From NCBI GenBank assembly GCA_018396415.1, contig JAGTRE010000006.1:17036-81035 (forward strand): 64,000 nucleotides of DNA. The letters run 5' to 3'. This DNA comes from Candidatus Bathyarchaeota archaeon. GTDB lineage: Archaea > Thermoproteota > Bathyarchaeia > RBG-16-48-13 > JAGTRE01. Made by a program: the position numbers and the translations under genes. Of this stretch, positions 25,314 through 33,169 are shown piece by piece (the first letter of the stretch is position 1; each line of letters starts with the position of its first letter). The notes under the pieces were generated by a model, which saw only the letters and a program-made list of their open reading frames with translations, did no database searches and was not told the origin of the DNA.

Positions 25314-26087
25314 ATGAAAGATCAACGCCATTGGAGATTGCTCGATTCTAGTTCAAAGGATCCAGCGATGAATTTAGCTATCGAAGAAGCCATTCTTAGA
25401 TGCCGGCTGGAAGGCAAGAGTCCTGATACCCTTCGTTTTTGGCGAAATCCCCCATCAGTTATAATTGGATGCTTTCAGATTCCCTGGGAGGAAGTTAATC
25501 CGGCAATTTGTAAAGAGTTGGGCATAAGCGTCTTCAGAAGGGCTTCTGGAGGCGGAGCCGTCTATCATGATTATGGTAACCTCAATTATTCGTTAATTAT
25601 TCACAAATCATCCTTAGAAGCCAATTTGGACGATGTTGAAAAGTCTTATGACATTTTTTGCAGTGGAGTGATTGAGGGGCTCAGAATGCTCGGCGTCAAT
25701 GCATACAATCGAGGAAATAGTATAATGATTGGGGAGAGAAAGATCTCTGGAAGCGCGCAACATCGATTATACGACGTTATACTTCACCATGGAACCCTCA
25801 TGGTAAACGTAGACTTACATGCGTTAGAACATGCTCTGAACCTTTCTAACGTAGAAAGGCAGCTGGTAAATCTCAAGACTGCACTTTCAGAAAATGTCTC
25901 ATTGAGCAAAATAAAGAAAGCTATTGTTAAGGGCTTTGAGAAAACGCTTAATGTAAAATTCAAGAAGGGATCCTTGTCCCCAGAGGAATGGCAAGCCGCG
26001 AAGATGTTGCGCAGCATAAAATACGGTACATCTAAATACATATTCAATCGCGTTGTGGAAACCAAACCTAGAGCAGTCGACTATTAA
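25314..26087 (+). CDS. Lipoate/octanoate protein ligase family protein
   Basis: LplA-type ligase, 257 residues from ATG 25314 (GGGCAG upstream; ATG 25287 would add nine). It keeps the intact motifs: WRLLDSSSKDPAMNLAIEEA at the N-terminus, RRASGGGAVYHDYGNLNYS near 80, the catalytic Lys in ERKISGSAQ near 144 and HHGTLMVNVD. The C-terminal EWQAAKMLRSIKYGT is typical. It should transfer lipoyl or octanoyl groups to a carrier lysine, for example that of the GcvH-like protein. Its pairing with the degenerate paralogue upstream (56-base or slightly longer gap) suggests a two-component ligase or a specialised carrier system. Confidence 0.88.
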   Translation: MKDQRHWRLLDSSSKDPAMNLAIEEAILRCRLEGKSPDTLRFWRNPPSVIIGCFQIPWEEVNPAICKELGISVFRRASGGGAVYHDYGNLNYSLIIHKSSLEANLDDVEKSYDIFCSGVIEGLRMLGVNAYNRGNSIMIGERKISGSAQHRLYDVILHHGTLMVNVDLHALEHALNLSNVERQLVNLKTALSENVSLSKIKKAIVKGFEKTLNVKFKKGSLSPEEWQAAKMLRSIKYGTSKYIFNRVVETKPRAVDY

Positions 26088-26427
26088 AATAACTATAATA
26101 GTCTACGACTCTTCATGAAAGATACTTCACCGCGCTTTTTCTAATAGCTTGGAGATCGCATGAATAAATGAATTATCTGGATGCATGGCGGAAACCACAT
26201 CCAAGCAAACCTCGTAAAGCGAATTTCTAATCCCCGCTTCGCTCACACTACCGCTAGCATACAGCCGGAAAAATAGTTGTAGCTACATCCATTCTTCCTA
26301 AGGTTTTCTCGCTGTATAATCAGACCAGTCACCAAGCAACAAAATTTCCCTCCCTTCAAGTAGTACCAAGGGAGAACTGGGCATGGTCGATACTCAATTT
26401 TCGTCGCAACCCAAACATACCCATATT
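26088..26427. other. Intergenic region
   Basis: About 340 bases after the lipoate ligase gene, no open frame longer than a few tens of codons, and no recognised RNA or repeat. The promoter dyad of the next unit begins at 26428. Confidence 0.4.
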
Positions 26428-26451
26428 CATATTGAAAAATTTAAATATATG
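26428..26451 (+). promoter_or_regulatory. TATA box inside an N14 inverted repeat
   Basis: CATAT (26428-26432) and ATATG (26447-26451) flank 14 bases containing ATTTAAAT. The same 14-base arm spacing occurs at 34750, 39386 and 42998. It lies about 90 bases before the small ORF at 26540 and 240 before the permease. Candidate operator overlapping the promoter; arms are short and AT-rich. Confidence 0.4.
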
Positions 26452-26539
26452 GATACGATACATCTCGCTGGTAGAGGCTGATTAAATGAACCAAAGCCAC
26501 GAGTTCTAAGACGTATGAACCCAAGGTTAGGTGAATTAA

Positions 26540-26653
26540 TTGCATGCTGTATTGTGGAAGTGTCACTGTGATCGAAAAAGGTGTGTTACGGAAATTCGCG
26601 GCTTGAAAGATCACCTATTGTCAGAGGAAAAAATGTATGCGAAGGGCTTATGA
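26540..26653 (+). CDS. Small His/Cys-containing ORF upstream of the permease
   Basis: A 37-codon frame starting TTG at 26540, directly behind AGGTGAATTAA. The product begins MHAVLWKCHCDRKRC, a CxC plus Cys group that could bind metal, and ends in a helix (RGLKDHLLSEEKMYAKGL). It ends 38 bases before the permease gene, so it may be co-transcribed from the 26428-26451 promoter. It is too short to assign and may be the remnant of an ArsR- or metallochaperone-like gene. Confidence 0.35.
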   Translation: MHAVLWKCHCDRKRCVTEIRGLKDHLLSEEKMYAKGL

Positions 26654-26691
26654 GGACGCTATAGCTACCAACAGCGAAAGGCGATAGCACA

Positions 26692-28011
26692 TTGACATTA
26701 ACAGTGCCTCAGATGATCTCACTTGTAGTGTTCATCGTTACTTATGTAGGCATAATGTCCAACAGAATCCACAGAACTGTTGCAGCAATAGTTGGGGCAG
26801 TTATCATGGTCGCGCTCGTCTTTCCACCCGCGGAGTCCTTAGGTCTTGTATTGCACTATGAGAACTGGGAGACCCTTGGGCTAATCTTTGGAATGTTTAC
26901 GATGGTAACCGGGCTCAGGGAGAGTGGTTTTTTCAGATGGATAGGCTTGCTCGTCGTCGAGAAGACGAAATATAATCCAATTTACATCTTCTTCATTTTC
27001 CCATTCTTAGCCGGGTTTTTATCAATGTTTCTTGACAGTATAACGGTCATGCTCTTCATGGCGACCCTCTCGATAGAGGTTGGGGCCTTAATTGGGCTCA
27101 ATCCGGTCTCCCTCATTATCGTTGAGATTTGTGCAGCCAATATTGGTGGAAGTGCAACGATGGTTGGAGATCCGCCAAATGTCATCGTTGGAACGACGTT
27201 AGGCTATAGCTTCATGGATTTCGTCGTGAATACAGGTCCAGCCGCATGGGTATCATGGGTTATCACAATGATTTTCTTCTATTTTTGGTACAGAAAGGGC
27301 CTTCATAAGTCGAGGATAGAGGTAAGGACGCGCCTTGACAAGAACGAACTCAAATTCACAAAGCCTAGCGAAGCCATTATCGATCCTTGGCTCTTCAAGG
27401 TTGGTGTGGTTGATCTAGGTATCGCGGTGGCATTGCTCACCACGCATCATATAACAGGATTGACTGTTGCACAGATCGGTATCATTGTCGCAAGCATCAT
27501 TCTAGTATTTGGTGGAAATCCAATCAAGAAAACCCCAGAGTTTCTCGAGAAGATAGATTGGTTGACTCTCATTTTCTTTGGTTGCCTCTTCATAGTCGTT
27601 GGCGGCATAGAGTACACAGGAATCATTGAGATGGCCGCTCAAGGCATAGCACAGATGGCTGGTAACAACATGTCTATTGCTTTGGGCATGATAATATGGA
27701 TGTCAGCCTTCCTCTCTTCTGTGGTCGATAATGTTCCCTTCGCGGCAACGATGGCACCTCTGATTAAAGATCTTTCGATGATCACGGGTCTCGAATTGAA
27801 TCCCATAGCGTGGTCCCTCTCCTTAGGAACAGATATTGGTGGCAATGGGACGCCAATAGGTGCATCAGCTAACGTGGTAGGAGTGGCAGTTGCAGAAAAG
27901 AACAAATATCCAATTAGTTGGGGGACATACTGCAAAGTTGCGTACCCGTCGATGATCATCTCCGTAGCTGCGTGTTATGCAATCTTGCTTCTAAGATATG
28001 TTGTACTCTGA
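26692..28011 (+). CDS. ArsB/SLC13-type (ion transporter superfamily) permease
   Basis: Integral membrane transporter of 439 residues with about ten to twelve hydrophobic segments. Family landmarks are the two hairpin motifs GGSATMVGDPPNVIVG near residue 150 and GGNGTPIGASANVVG near 381, plus SSVVDNVPFAATMAPL near 342. These place it in the group holding ArsB arsenite permeases, NhaD antiporters and the P protein. Start TTG 26692 with GAAAGGCG upstream. Arsenite export would suit the arsenic genes further right, but the substrate could equally be a carboxylate, sulfate or sodium ion. Confidence 0.85.
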   Translation: MTLTVPQMISLVVFIVTYVGIMSNRIHRTVAAIVGAVIMVALVFPPAESLGLVLHYENWETLGLIFGMFTMVTGLRESGFFRWIGLLVVEKTKYNPIYIFFIFPFLAGFLSMFLDSITVMLFMATLSIEVGALIGLNPVSLIIVEICAANIGGSATMVGDPPNVIVGTTLGYSFMDFVVNTGPAAWVSWVITMIFFYFWYRKGLHKSRIEVRTRLDKNELKFTKPSEAIIDPWLFKVGVVDLGIAVALLTTHHITGLTVAQIGIIVASIILVFGGNPIKKTPEFLEKIDWLTLIFFGCLFIVVGGIEYTGIIEMAAQGIAQMAGNNMSIALGMIIWMSAFLSSVVDNVPFAATMAPLIKDLSMITGLELNPIAWSLSLGTDIGGNGTPIGASANVVGVAVAEKNKYPISWGTYCKVAYPSMIISVAACYAILLLRYVVL

Positions 28012-28376
28012 ACCTAGAAAGTGGAAACAACAGACAAAGCAAGACAATAAAGGCTTCATGTTTACAGATTATTAATTTTAGAGTTATTTAGAACCTTCGG
28101 TGATCATTGTAGGCAGAATCTTTTGATGTGATGATACATGTCACGTGCAGAGATATATGTCGCTTAGGTATGGCGGCTCTCTTAAAATGATGTTGCGCTC
28201 AAGCATAAGGCTACTTCAGCGATGTTATAGCGCCAACTTGATACGTTATTAACAGCCTGTATTCGGGAATCTCCTCATGACGATCTGATTTCTATCTTGA
28301 CCTCGAAGCAAAATCTTCTTCCAAGACGTGTTATCTACAAGAAAAATTATTAAAAAGTATTACAAAGTATTAAATT
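28012..28376. other. Intergenic region
   Basis: About 365 bases without a supported gene between the permease and the CopG-like gene. An AT-rich stretch with TTATTAAAAAGTATTAC just before 28377 probably holds the promoter and a near-leaderless start. No repeats or RNA were recognised. Confidence 0.4.
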
Positions 28377-28640
28377 ATGAAACGATTTAGTTTGAGCATA
28401 TCAGATGAATTGTTCAAGGCTCTTGAAAAGGCATTGAAAGAGGAAGGCGTTAAGCGTAGTCATCTCGTCGCGGAAGCACTTAGCGAGTACCTCTCGAAAC
28501 GGGCAATGTATATTCCCACTGCCCAGAAAGAGTATCCGACCGCATTATGGAAGCTAAAGCTCACAGCTGGTATAGGTCTTAGGTCACCTAAGCTTGTGAA
28601 AGAGAGAGTTAAGGGTGGATGGATTGTTGAAGAGTATTAG
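28377..28640 (+). CDS. CopG/RHH-type DNA-binding protein
   Basis: An 87-residue ribbon-helix-helix protein: beta strand RFSLSISDELF, then helices KALEKALKEEG and RSHLVAEALSEYLSKRA. Such proteins act as dimeric repressors and often as antitoxins. The 40-residue C-terminal extension (rich in Lys, ending GGWIVEEY) may contact a partner. Its 3' end overlaps the following aspartyl-protease-like gene by 26 bases, giving tight coupling and a toxin-antitoxin-like layout. Autoregulation is likely but no operator was found. Confidence 0.82.
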   Translation: MKRFSLSISDELFKALEKALKEEGVKRSHLVAEALSEYLSKRAMYIPTAQKEYPTALWKLKLTAGIGLRSPKLVKERVKGGWIVEEY

Positions 28641-29064
28641 CTACAACTACATTGACGACGGATACTCCTCCACTGGAAGGAAATTGCCCAATGTGCCTGT
28701 TGTAACTTTGCTTCTACGTAGGAGGGATCGTAGGCTTCAAGCAAAGGGACTTGCCATAGTCGATACAGGCTTTGACGGCTCAATATATCCTTCCATCAGC
28801 CTGTTAAGACTTCTAGAGGGAATGAAGCCTAAACAAGTCGAGTATTTATTCCATCCCCTCTATGCAAGAATAGACTGCGAAGTCTACGAGCTTGACGCAT
28901 TCCTACTAGATGGCTCAGAACAAGTCTCGTTGGGGCAAGTCCTCGTCTACGCCCCTACCGATCCCGACTACATCTCAGATGAAGTTCTTATAGGGCGTGA
29001 GATCCTAAACAACCACAGGATTCTTTTGAACGGGCCAATATCAAATCTCAATATAGAATATTAG
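28615..29064 (+). CDS. Clan AA (retropepsin-like) aspartic protease-like protein
   Basis: A 149-residue single-domain retropepsin-like protein. The catalytic signature is in GLAIVDTGFDGSIYPS (DTG near residue 45); retropepsins act as dimers, each giving one Asp. Hydrophobic strands VPVVTLLLRR and QVLVYAP fit the fold. Translation probably starts at GTG 28615 or TTG 28627, inside the CopG gene. Clan AA proteases paired with RHH or AbrB-type genes recur in archaea and cyanobacteria; their role is not established. It ends four bases into the convergent ABC permease gene. Confidence 0.75.
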   Translation: MDGLLKSISYNYIDDGYSSTGRKLPNVPVVTLLLRRRDRRLQAKGLAIVDTGFDGSIYPSISLLRLLEGMKPKQVEYLFHPLYARIDCEVYELDAFLLDGSEQVSLGQVLVYAPTDPDYISDEVLIGREILNNHRILLNGPISNLNIEY

Positions 29065-29822
29065 AGTCGCCTTGGTAATGTTTTTTCGTGAAGCTTTACC
29101 GCAGCTAAAAAGAATAGTGCGGTAAATGCCAAAAGTACACTCAAATCAAGCAAGACGGGATAGTAGCTACTTCCAGAATAGGAGTACCTTAATAGATCCG
29201 TGAGATATGTCAGTGGGGAACCCGAAGCGATTATTATGCCCCATGGACCCATCTTCTCTATGGGGACAAAGATTCCGCTGATAAATACTAAGGGGAATTT
29301 TAGGAAGGTTGAGAACATCATTACGTTCGATGGCACATCGCTGGGCGGAGAGGAGAGCATTAATCCAAACGAGGAAAAACAGAATGAAGCTAGTACGATG
29401 CAAAGCGACAATATTAGAGGATCGGTCACATAAACTCCAGCTGCAAACCCTGCCAAGAGGGGAACGGTTGAAACGGCTATCCCGAAGATGAAGGACGCAA
29501 TTACATCTCCTAAGATCATGGCTGAAATTGAAATAGGAGCTGATACAAGCCTTTCCAACGTCTTCAATCGTGTTTCCCAAGGCGCTATCACAGGGCTGAC
29601 TGAAGTCGCCGTGAAAAAGAGAGACATCGAGAGCATCCCTGGCACGAGAAAATTTAGGGCAACCTCTCTGCCTATGTAGAACGCCAAGAATAAAAACAGA
29701 GGGAATAAAACCCCAAAAACAACCACCGGTCCTTGATAATAATAAATGAGAATGTCTTTCTTCGTGATAGACCAAGATCGCGCAAGCTGTTCACGAAGTT
29801 TGGAGGCTGGAAATTCTACCAT
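29061..29822 (-). CDS. ABC-2 type transporter permease
   Basis: Membrane protein of 253 residues with six predicted hydrophobic segments (for example VVFGVLFPLFLFLAFYI, FSSFGLMLS), the ABC2_membrane layout. It starts three bases after the ATPase gene stop and is the last gene of the PadR-regulated operon. With the ATPase it forms an exporter; the substrate may be a drug, lipid or peptide. Confidence 0.88.
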   Translation of the reverse strand: MVEFPASKLREQLARSWSITKKDILIYYYQGPVVVFGVLFPLFLFLAFYIGREVALNFLVPGMLSMSLFFTATSVSPVIAPWETRLKTLERLVSAPISISAMILGDVIASFIFGIAVSTVPLLAGFAAGVYVTDPLILSLCIVLASFCFSSFGLMLSSPPSDVPSNVMMFSTFLKFPLVFISGIFVPIEKMGPWGIIIASGSPLTYLTDLLRYSYSGSSYYPVLLDLSVLLAFTALFFLAAVKLHEKTLPRRL

Positions 29823-29825
29823 GAA

Positions 29826-30752
29826 TTACACCTTACCTTCAGTGATTCTAATGAAGACATCTTCCAAGCTTGGGGTAAGAGTATTCAAGGCTAAAATCTT
29901 CATTCCAGAAAGTTTCGCTAGTTTCGACAACGACGAGATTACTTCATCTGGATCTTCAGTGTAAAGGCACACCTTGTCTCCGACTTGTTTAGCATTGTTT
30001 GCGCCAGTATGCTTTAACAGCACATTTGGGTCAACAGGTTTATTGAAAAGTACTTCTACAGAGTGCAAACCTCTTATATTATTCCGAAGCTTCTGAGGAC
30101 TCTCTATCATGACGATTCTTCCGCGGTTCATTATTGCGACTTTATTGCATAACTCATTGGCTTCTTCCATGTTATGCGTATTAATGAAAATTGTAGCTCC
30201 ATTTCTGTTGAGTTCTCGAAGCCTCTCCTTGATGATCCGAGTGCTCTCTACATCTAGGCCTGAAGTGGGTTCGTCCAGAAAGAGAATCTGTGGGTCACTA
30301 ATCAATGCCATACATATGACAAGTCTCTGCTTCATCCCTTTGGAAAATGCCTTGGCACGTTGATTTCTCCTCTCGAAGAGTCCGAATTCTTTCAAGAGTT
30401 TTTCTGCTCTAGGGGCTCTTTCATGTTTAGGTATCCCGTACAGCTCGGCGCTAAAAATTAGGTTACGCCAAGCTGAGAGATCCACATATGCATTGGACAT
30501 TTCTGGAACAATTCCAATCAGTTGCTTCGCCTGAAGAGTCTCCCTTTCAATGTTGTAGCCCATAACGTAAGCTTCACCGCTAGTTGGTTTGATTATCCCG
30601 GTAAGCATGCGTACCGTTGTAGTCTTGCCAGCGCCGTTGGGCCCGAGAAAACCGAAGATCTCACCATTCTTCACCGCGAAGTTGATGTGGTCAACTGCCA
30701 ATATCTCGCCGTATTTTTTGGTCAAGTCTATAGCTTCAATCGCATTCTCCAT
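29826..30752 (-). CDS. ABC transporter ATP-binding protein
   Basis: ATPase subunit of 308 residues: Walker A GPNGAGKTTTVRML near 39, signature FSKGMKQRLVI near 133, Walker B ILFLDEPTSGLD near 156 and the switch His in INTHNMEEA. The C-terminal 80 residues (from LHSVEVLFNKPVD) match the extension of DrrA/CcmA-like exporters. It is followed directly by the permease gene and preceded by the PadR and small coiled-coil genes, pointing to inducible efflux. Confidence 0.95.
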   Translation of the reverse strand: MENAIEAIDLTKKYGEILAVDHINFAVKNGEIFGFLGPNGAGKTTTVRMLTGIIKPTSGEAYVMGYNIERETLQAKQLIGIVPEMSNAYVDLSAWRNLIFSAELYGIPKHERAPRAEKLLKEFGLFERRNQRAKAFSKGMKQRLVICMALISDPQILFLDEPTSGLDVESTRIIKERLRELNRNGATIFINTHNMEEANELCNKVAIMNRGRIVMIESPQKLRNNIRGLHSVEVLFNKPVDPNVLLKHTGANNAKQVGDKVCLYTEDPDEVISSLSKLAKLSGMKILALNTLTPSLEDVFIRITEGKV

Positions 30753-30834
30753 AACAGATCACACATTTTCACATAAAGTCTACTGAAAACTCAATTGAAT
30801 TCCATAAAAAGGGTAAAGGAATGTCTGTCTTCGG

Positions 30835-31008
30835 TTACCGCTTTAGTGCCTCTAGTCGTCTTTTGACTTTTTCAAGTTGCTTCTCAAGGGCTTCTTTGTA
30901 CTCCTCAAGCTCCTTTATCTCTTCCTCAACAGATACGAGCGGCATATGATGGCTGATCTCTTGCCAATGATGCCATCCATGACACATATAGTCGCATCCG
31001 CAGCACAT
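30835..31008 (-). CDS. Small Cys/His-rich coiled-coil protein (DUF5320-like)
   Basis: A 57-residue protein whose ATG lies three bases after the PadR stop. The N-terminus is dense in possible metal ligands (MCCGCDYMCHGWHHW), followed by HHMP and then a charged amphipathic coiled coil (EEEIKELEEYKEALEKQ...) to the C-terminus. The layout recalls DUF5320-type small proteins, which also pair a Gly/Cys/Met N-terminus with a coiled coil. It may act as a metal-binding partner of PadR or of the exporter. Confidence 0.7.
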   Translation of the reverse strand: MCCGCDYMCHGWHHWQEISHHMPLVSVEEEIKELEEYKEALEKQLEKVKRRLEALKR

Positions 31009-31011
31009 GGA

Positions 31012-31386
31012 CTACTCACCTCCCCTCCTTTCGAAGTGTTTCTTGTAAAATTCGACTAAATCGTTCATGAGTTCTCTCCTTTTTACCATCATCGCCAAGC
31101 CTCTTTCAAGGACCTTGGCTCCTTCATTGGTGACCTTATAGACTCTCCTATCAGGACCAGTCTCGATCCTTTCCCACTTCGACTTCAATAAACCTCTATC
31201 CTCCATCCTCCGCAAGATCGTATACAGCGAACCCGGCTCCAGCCTATGGCAACCAGCGCTTCTCTTCTCAATCTCCTCTAAAAGCTGGTAGCCGTGCATA
31301 GGCTCTTCATACAATATCCTGAGGATGAGAAACTGAATCCAACTCCTTTCAGGATAGCCATGCCCACAGCGAAAGCCTTTACACAT
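31012..31386 (-). CDS. PadR-family transcriptional regulator
   Basis: A 124-residue PadR regulator from ATG 31386: winged helix FLILRILYEEPMHGYQLLEEI, EPGSLYTILRRMEDRGLL, RRVYKVTNEGAKVLE, then a dimerisation helix. The N-terminus (MCKGFRCGHGYP) carries two Cys and a His, which could make it metal-responsive. A longer reading to 31605 crosses the promoter and is rejected. It probably represses its own operon through the palindrome at 31405-31415. It forms an operon with the small coiled-coil protein and the ABC exporter. Confidence 0.9.
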   Translation of the reverse strand: MCKGFRCGHGYPERSWIQFLILRILYEEPMHGYQLLEEIEKRSAGCHRLEPGSLYTILRRMEDRGLLKSKWERIETGPDRRVYKVTNEGAKVLERGLAMMVKRRELMNDLVEFYKKHFERRGGE

Positions 31387-31404
31387 ATTAATCGGCGAAG
31401 TATG

Positions 31405-31415
31405 TAACAATGTTA
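31405..31415 (-). promoter_or_regulatory. PadR promoter palindrome
   Basis: TAACAATGTTA is a perfect 11-base palindrome 19 bases upstream of the PadR start. On the minus strand a TTTATATATA TATA box (about 31416-31427) directly precedes it, so the predicted transcription start falls just past the palindrome. Position and symmetry suit an autorepression site. Confidence 0.55.
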
Positions 31416-31427
31416 TATATATAAATG

Positions 31428-31764
31428 TTTCTCTTATGGCGGGTAATAGTTTACAGACAATTAAGAAAAAGACAACACATTCAAATACTTCCCTTACAGA
31501 GGATAAAGTCCTCGCTCCAACTTGAGCAGACAAAGTTTCCATCCTACACTCAAAAGAAGCTCCACAATATCCTAAATGGTAGAGCAAAAGGTAGCTTGCA
31601 GTCATGGAGCCTCTGTCATGCTTTATTATGGTTCCTATTCCATGGATTTGGAGATTCTTTTGAAGAGGATACGTATTGCCTTTGAATACAAAGTACCTTT
31701 CCTTGATATACTCCTTCAGCTTGGTTCGATGGCGGTTATCTTTTCCAATCGGCTAGGAGGCCTT
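31428..31764. other. Intergenic region between PadR and radical SAM genes
   Basis: About 340 bases with only overlapping short frames that lack ribosome sites or recognisable domains. The two flanking units both run on the minus strand, so this also holds the 3' end region of the radical SAM operon. Nothing else was recognised. Confidence 0.4.
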
Positions 31765-33156
31765 CTACTTAAGTCGCTTCAATAATATGGTGGGGAGCAC
31801 CGATCGAATAGCCCTTAGGATGAGGGGAAGGTGGCGCTTTCGTAGGTGTCGTAGCAAGATCCTTGGAGACAGGTAGAAGCTCCTATAGGCTTCTGTTAAG
31901 AGCCTCGTTAGCTCCTCCTTGGTGCAGTCGCTGTTGAGGATGACTGGCTTCCCAGCTGTGTACCAAGTCCAATCTTCAGTTAACAAGAGTCCCTTCTTTT
32001 TAGCTGATTCATATAATTCGGTTCCGGGATATGGTGTTGCGAGGCTGAACTGAGCGTAGTCTGTATTCAGTCTTTTTGCGAAAAATATGGTTTCTTCCAT
32101 TTCCTTCTTTGTTTCGCTTGGGAAGCCTATGATATAGGAGGCTAGAGTTTCGATGCCCACTTCCTTAGTCCATCTAATCGCGTCTATGGCTTGTTTAATT
32201 GTGGTTCCCTTTCTAATCAGGTTGAGGATGCGTTGGGAGCCTGACTCCACGCCATAGTAGATGAGGATGCAGCCAGCCGCCTTCATCTTCCGGAGGAGTT
32301 GTCTGGAGATGGTGTCAACTCTTGAAGAGCAGGCCCAAAGGATGTTCAAGCCACGCCTCTTTATCTCCTCGCATATGCCCTCAACCCTTTTGCGGTCTAA
32401 GGTGAATTCGTCATCCGAAAATTCGATAGATTCTGGATTATACTGGGAAACAACCTCTTCGATTTCATTGACCACATTTTTTGGGCTTCTACCTCGAAAT
32501 CTCTTGCCGAAGAGGAGTGAAGAAGCGCAGAAGGTGCAATTAAAGGGGCAGCCACGACTACTCATGATATGTCCCACGATCGCCCTCTCGCCTAGAATAG
32601 TATACTTATCCATGGGGAGGAGGTGCCTGGCCGGAAATGGCAGGGTGTCTAGTTCATCTATTAGGGGTTGTGGAGAAGTTTTAATGATATAATCGCCTGA
32701 CCGATAGACGATTCCTCTTACACGAGATAGGGTTTCTTTACGTTTAATGGTTTGAGCCAGCTCAAGTATTGTCCTTTCCCCCTCTCCAATGCATACGACA
32801 TCGAGGTATGGGCAGTCCCTGAGGGTTTCAGTTGGAAGAAACGTTACATGCGGTCCTCCCAAAACAGTTACGACGCTTGGACATGTCTCTTTGGCAGCTT
32901 TGACAATGGCTAAGGCCTCCCCTATAGTTGCGGTCGTCGACGTGACCCCCACAATGTCGGGTTGACCTCTAGCTATTTCACGCTTAATCTGGGGTTGAGA
33001 AATGCCGAGGGCTTGGGCGTCGATGATTCTAACTGAGTGCTCCTCTCTTTCAAGAATGGAGGCAAGGTAAGCAAGGCCTAATGGAGGAACAGTTATATCG
33101 AGCGCGGAGGCAATTTCAATATGTGGAGCCGGCGGATTAATCAAAGTTACGTTCAT
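31765..33156 (-). CDS. B12-binding domain radical SAM protein
   Basis: A 463-residue enzyme with an N-terminal cobalamin-binding-type domain (INPPAPHIEIASALD, PPLGLAYLASILE, VVTVLGGPHVTFLP, VVCIGEGERTILEL) and a radical SAM core with cluster motif SSRGCPFNCTFCASS near residue 200. The remaining segments (YGVESGSQRILNLIRKGTT, SYIIGFPSETKKEME) are typical of this class. It follows another radical SAM gene by 13 bases. Likely a methyltransferase or cyclase acting on a lipid or peptide; the substrate is unknown. Confidence 0.88.
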   Translation of the reverse strand: MNVTLINPPAPHIEIASALDITVPPLGLAYLASILEREEHSVRIIDAQALGISQPQIKREIARGQPDIVGVTSTTATIGEALAIVKAAKETCPSVVTVLGGPHVTFLPTETLRDCPYLDVVCIGEGERTILELAQTIKRKETLSRVRGIVYRSGDYIIKTSPQPLIDELDTLPFPARHLLPMDKYTILGERAIVGHIMSSRGCPFNCTFCASSLLFGKRFRGRSPKNVVNEIEEVVSQYNPESIEFSDDEFTLDRKRVEGICEEIKRRGLNILWACSSRVDTISRQLLRKMKAAGCILIYYGVESGSQRILNLIRKGTTIKQAIDAIRWTKEVGIETLASYIIGFPSETKKEMEETIFFAKRLNTDYAQFSLATPYPGTELYESAKKKGLLLTEDWTWYTAGKPVILNSDCTKEELTRLLTEAYRSFYLSPRILLRHLRKRHLPLILRAIRSVLPTILLKRLK

Positions 33157-33169
33157 ACCAAGCTTCCTC

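Noticed and set aside
31012..31605. Longer 197-residue reading of the PadR gene
   Set aside because: The added N-terminal 73 residues cross the TATA box and palindrome, and PadR proteins start near the MCKGFRCG position.
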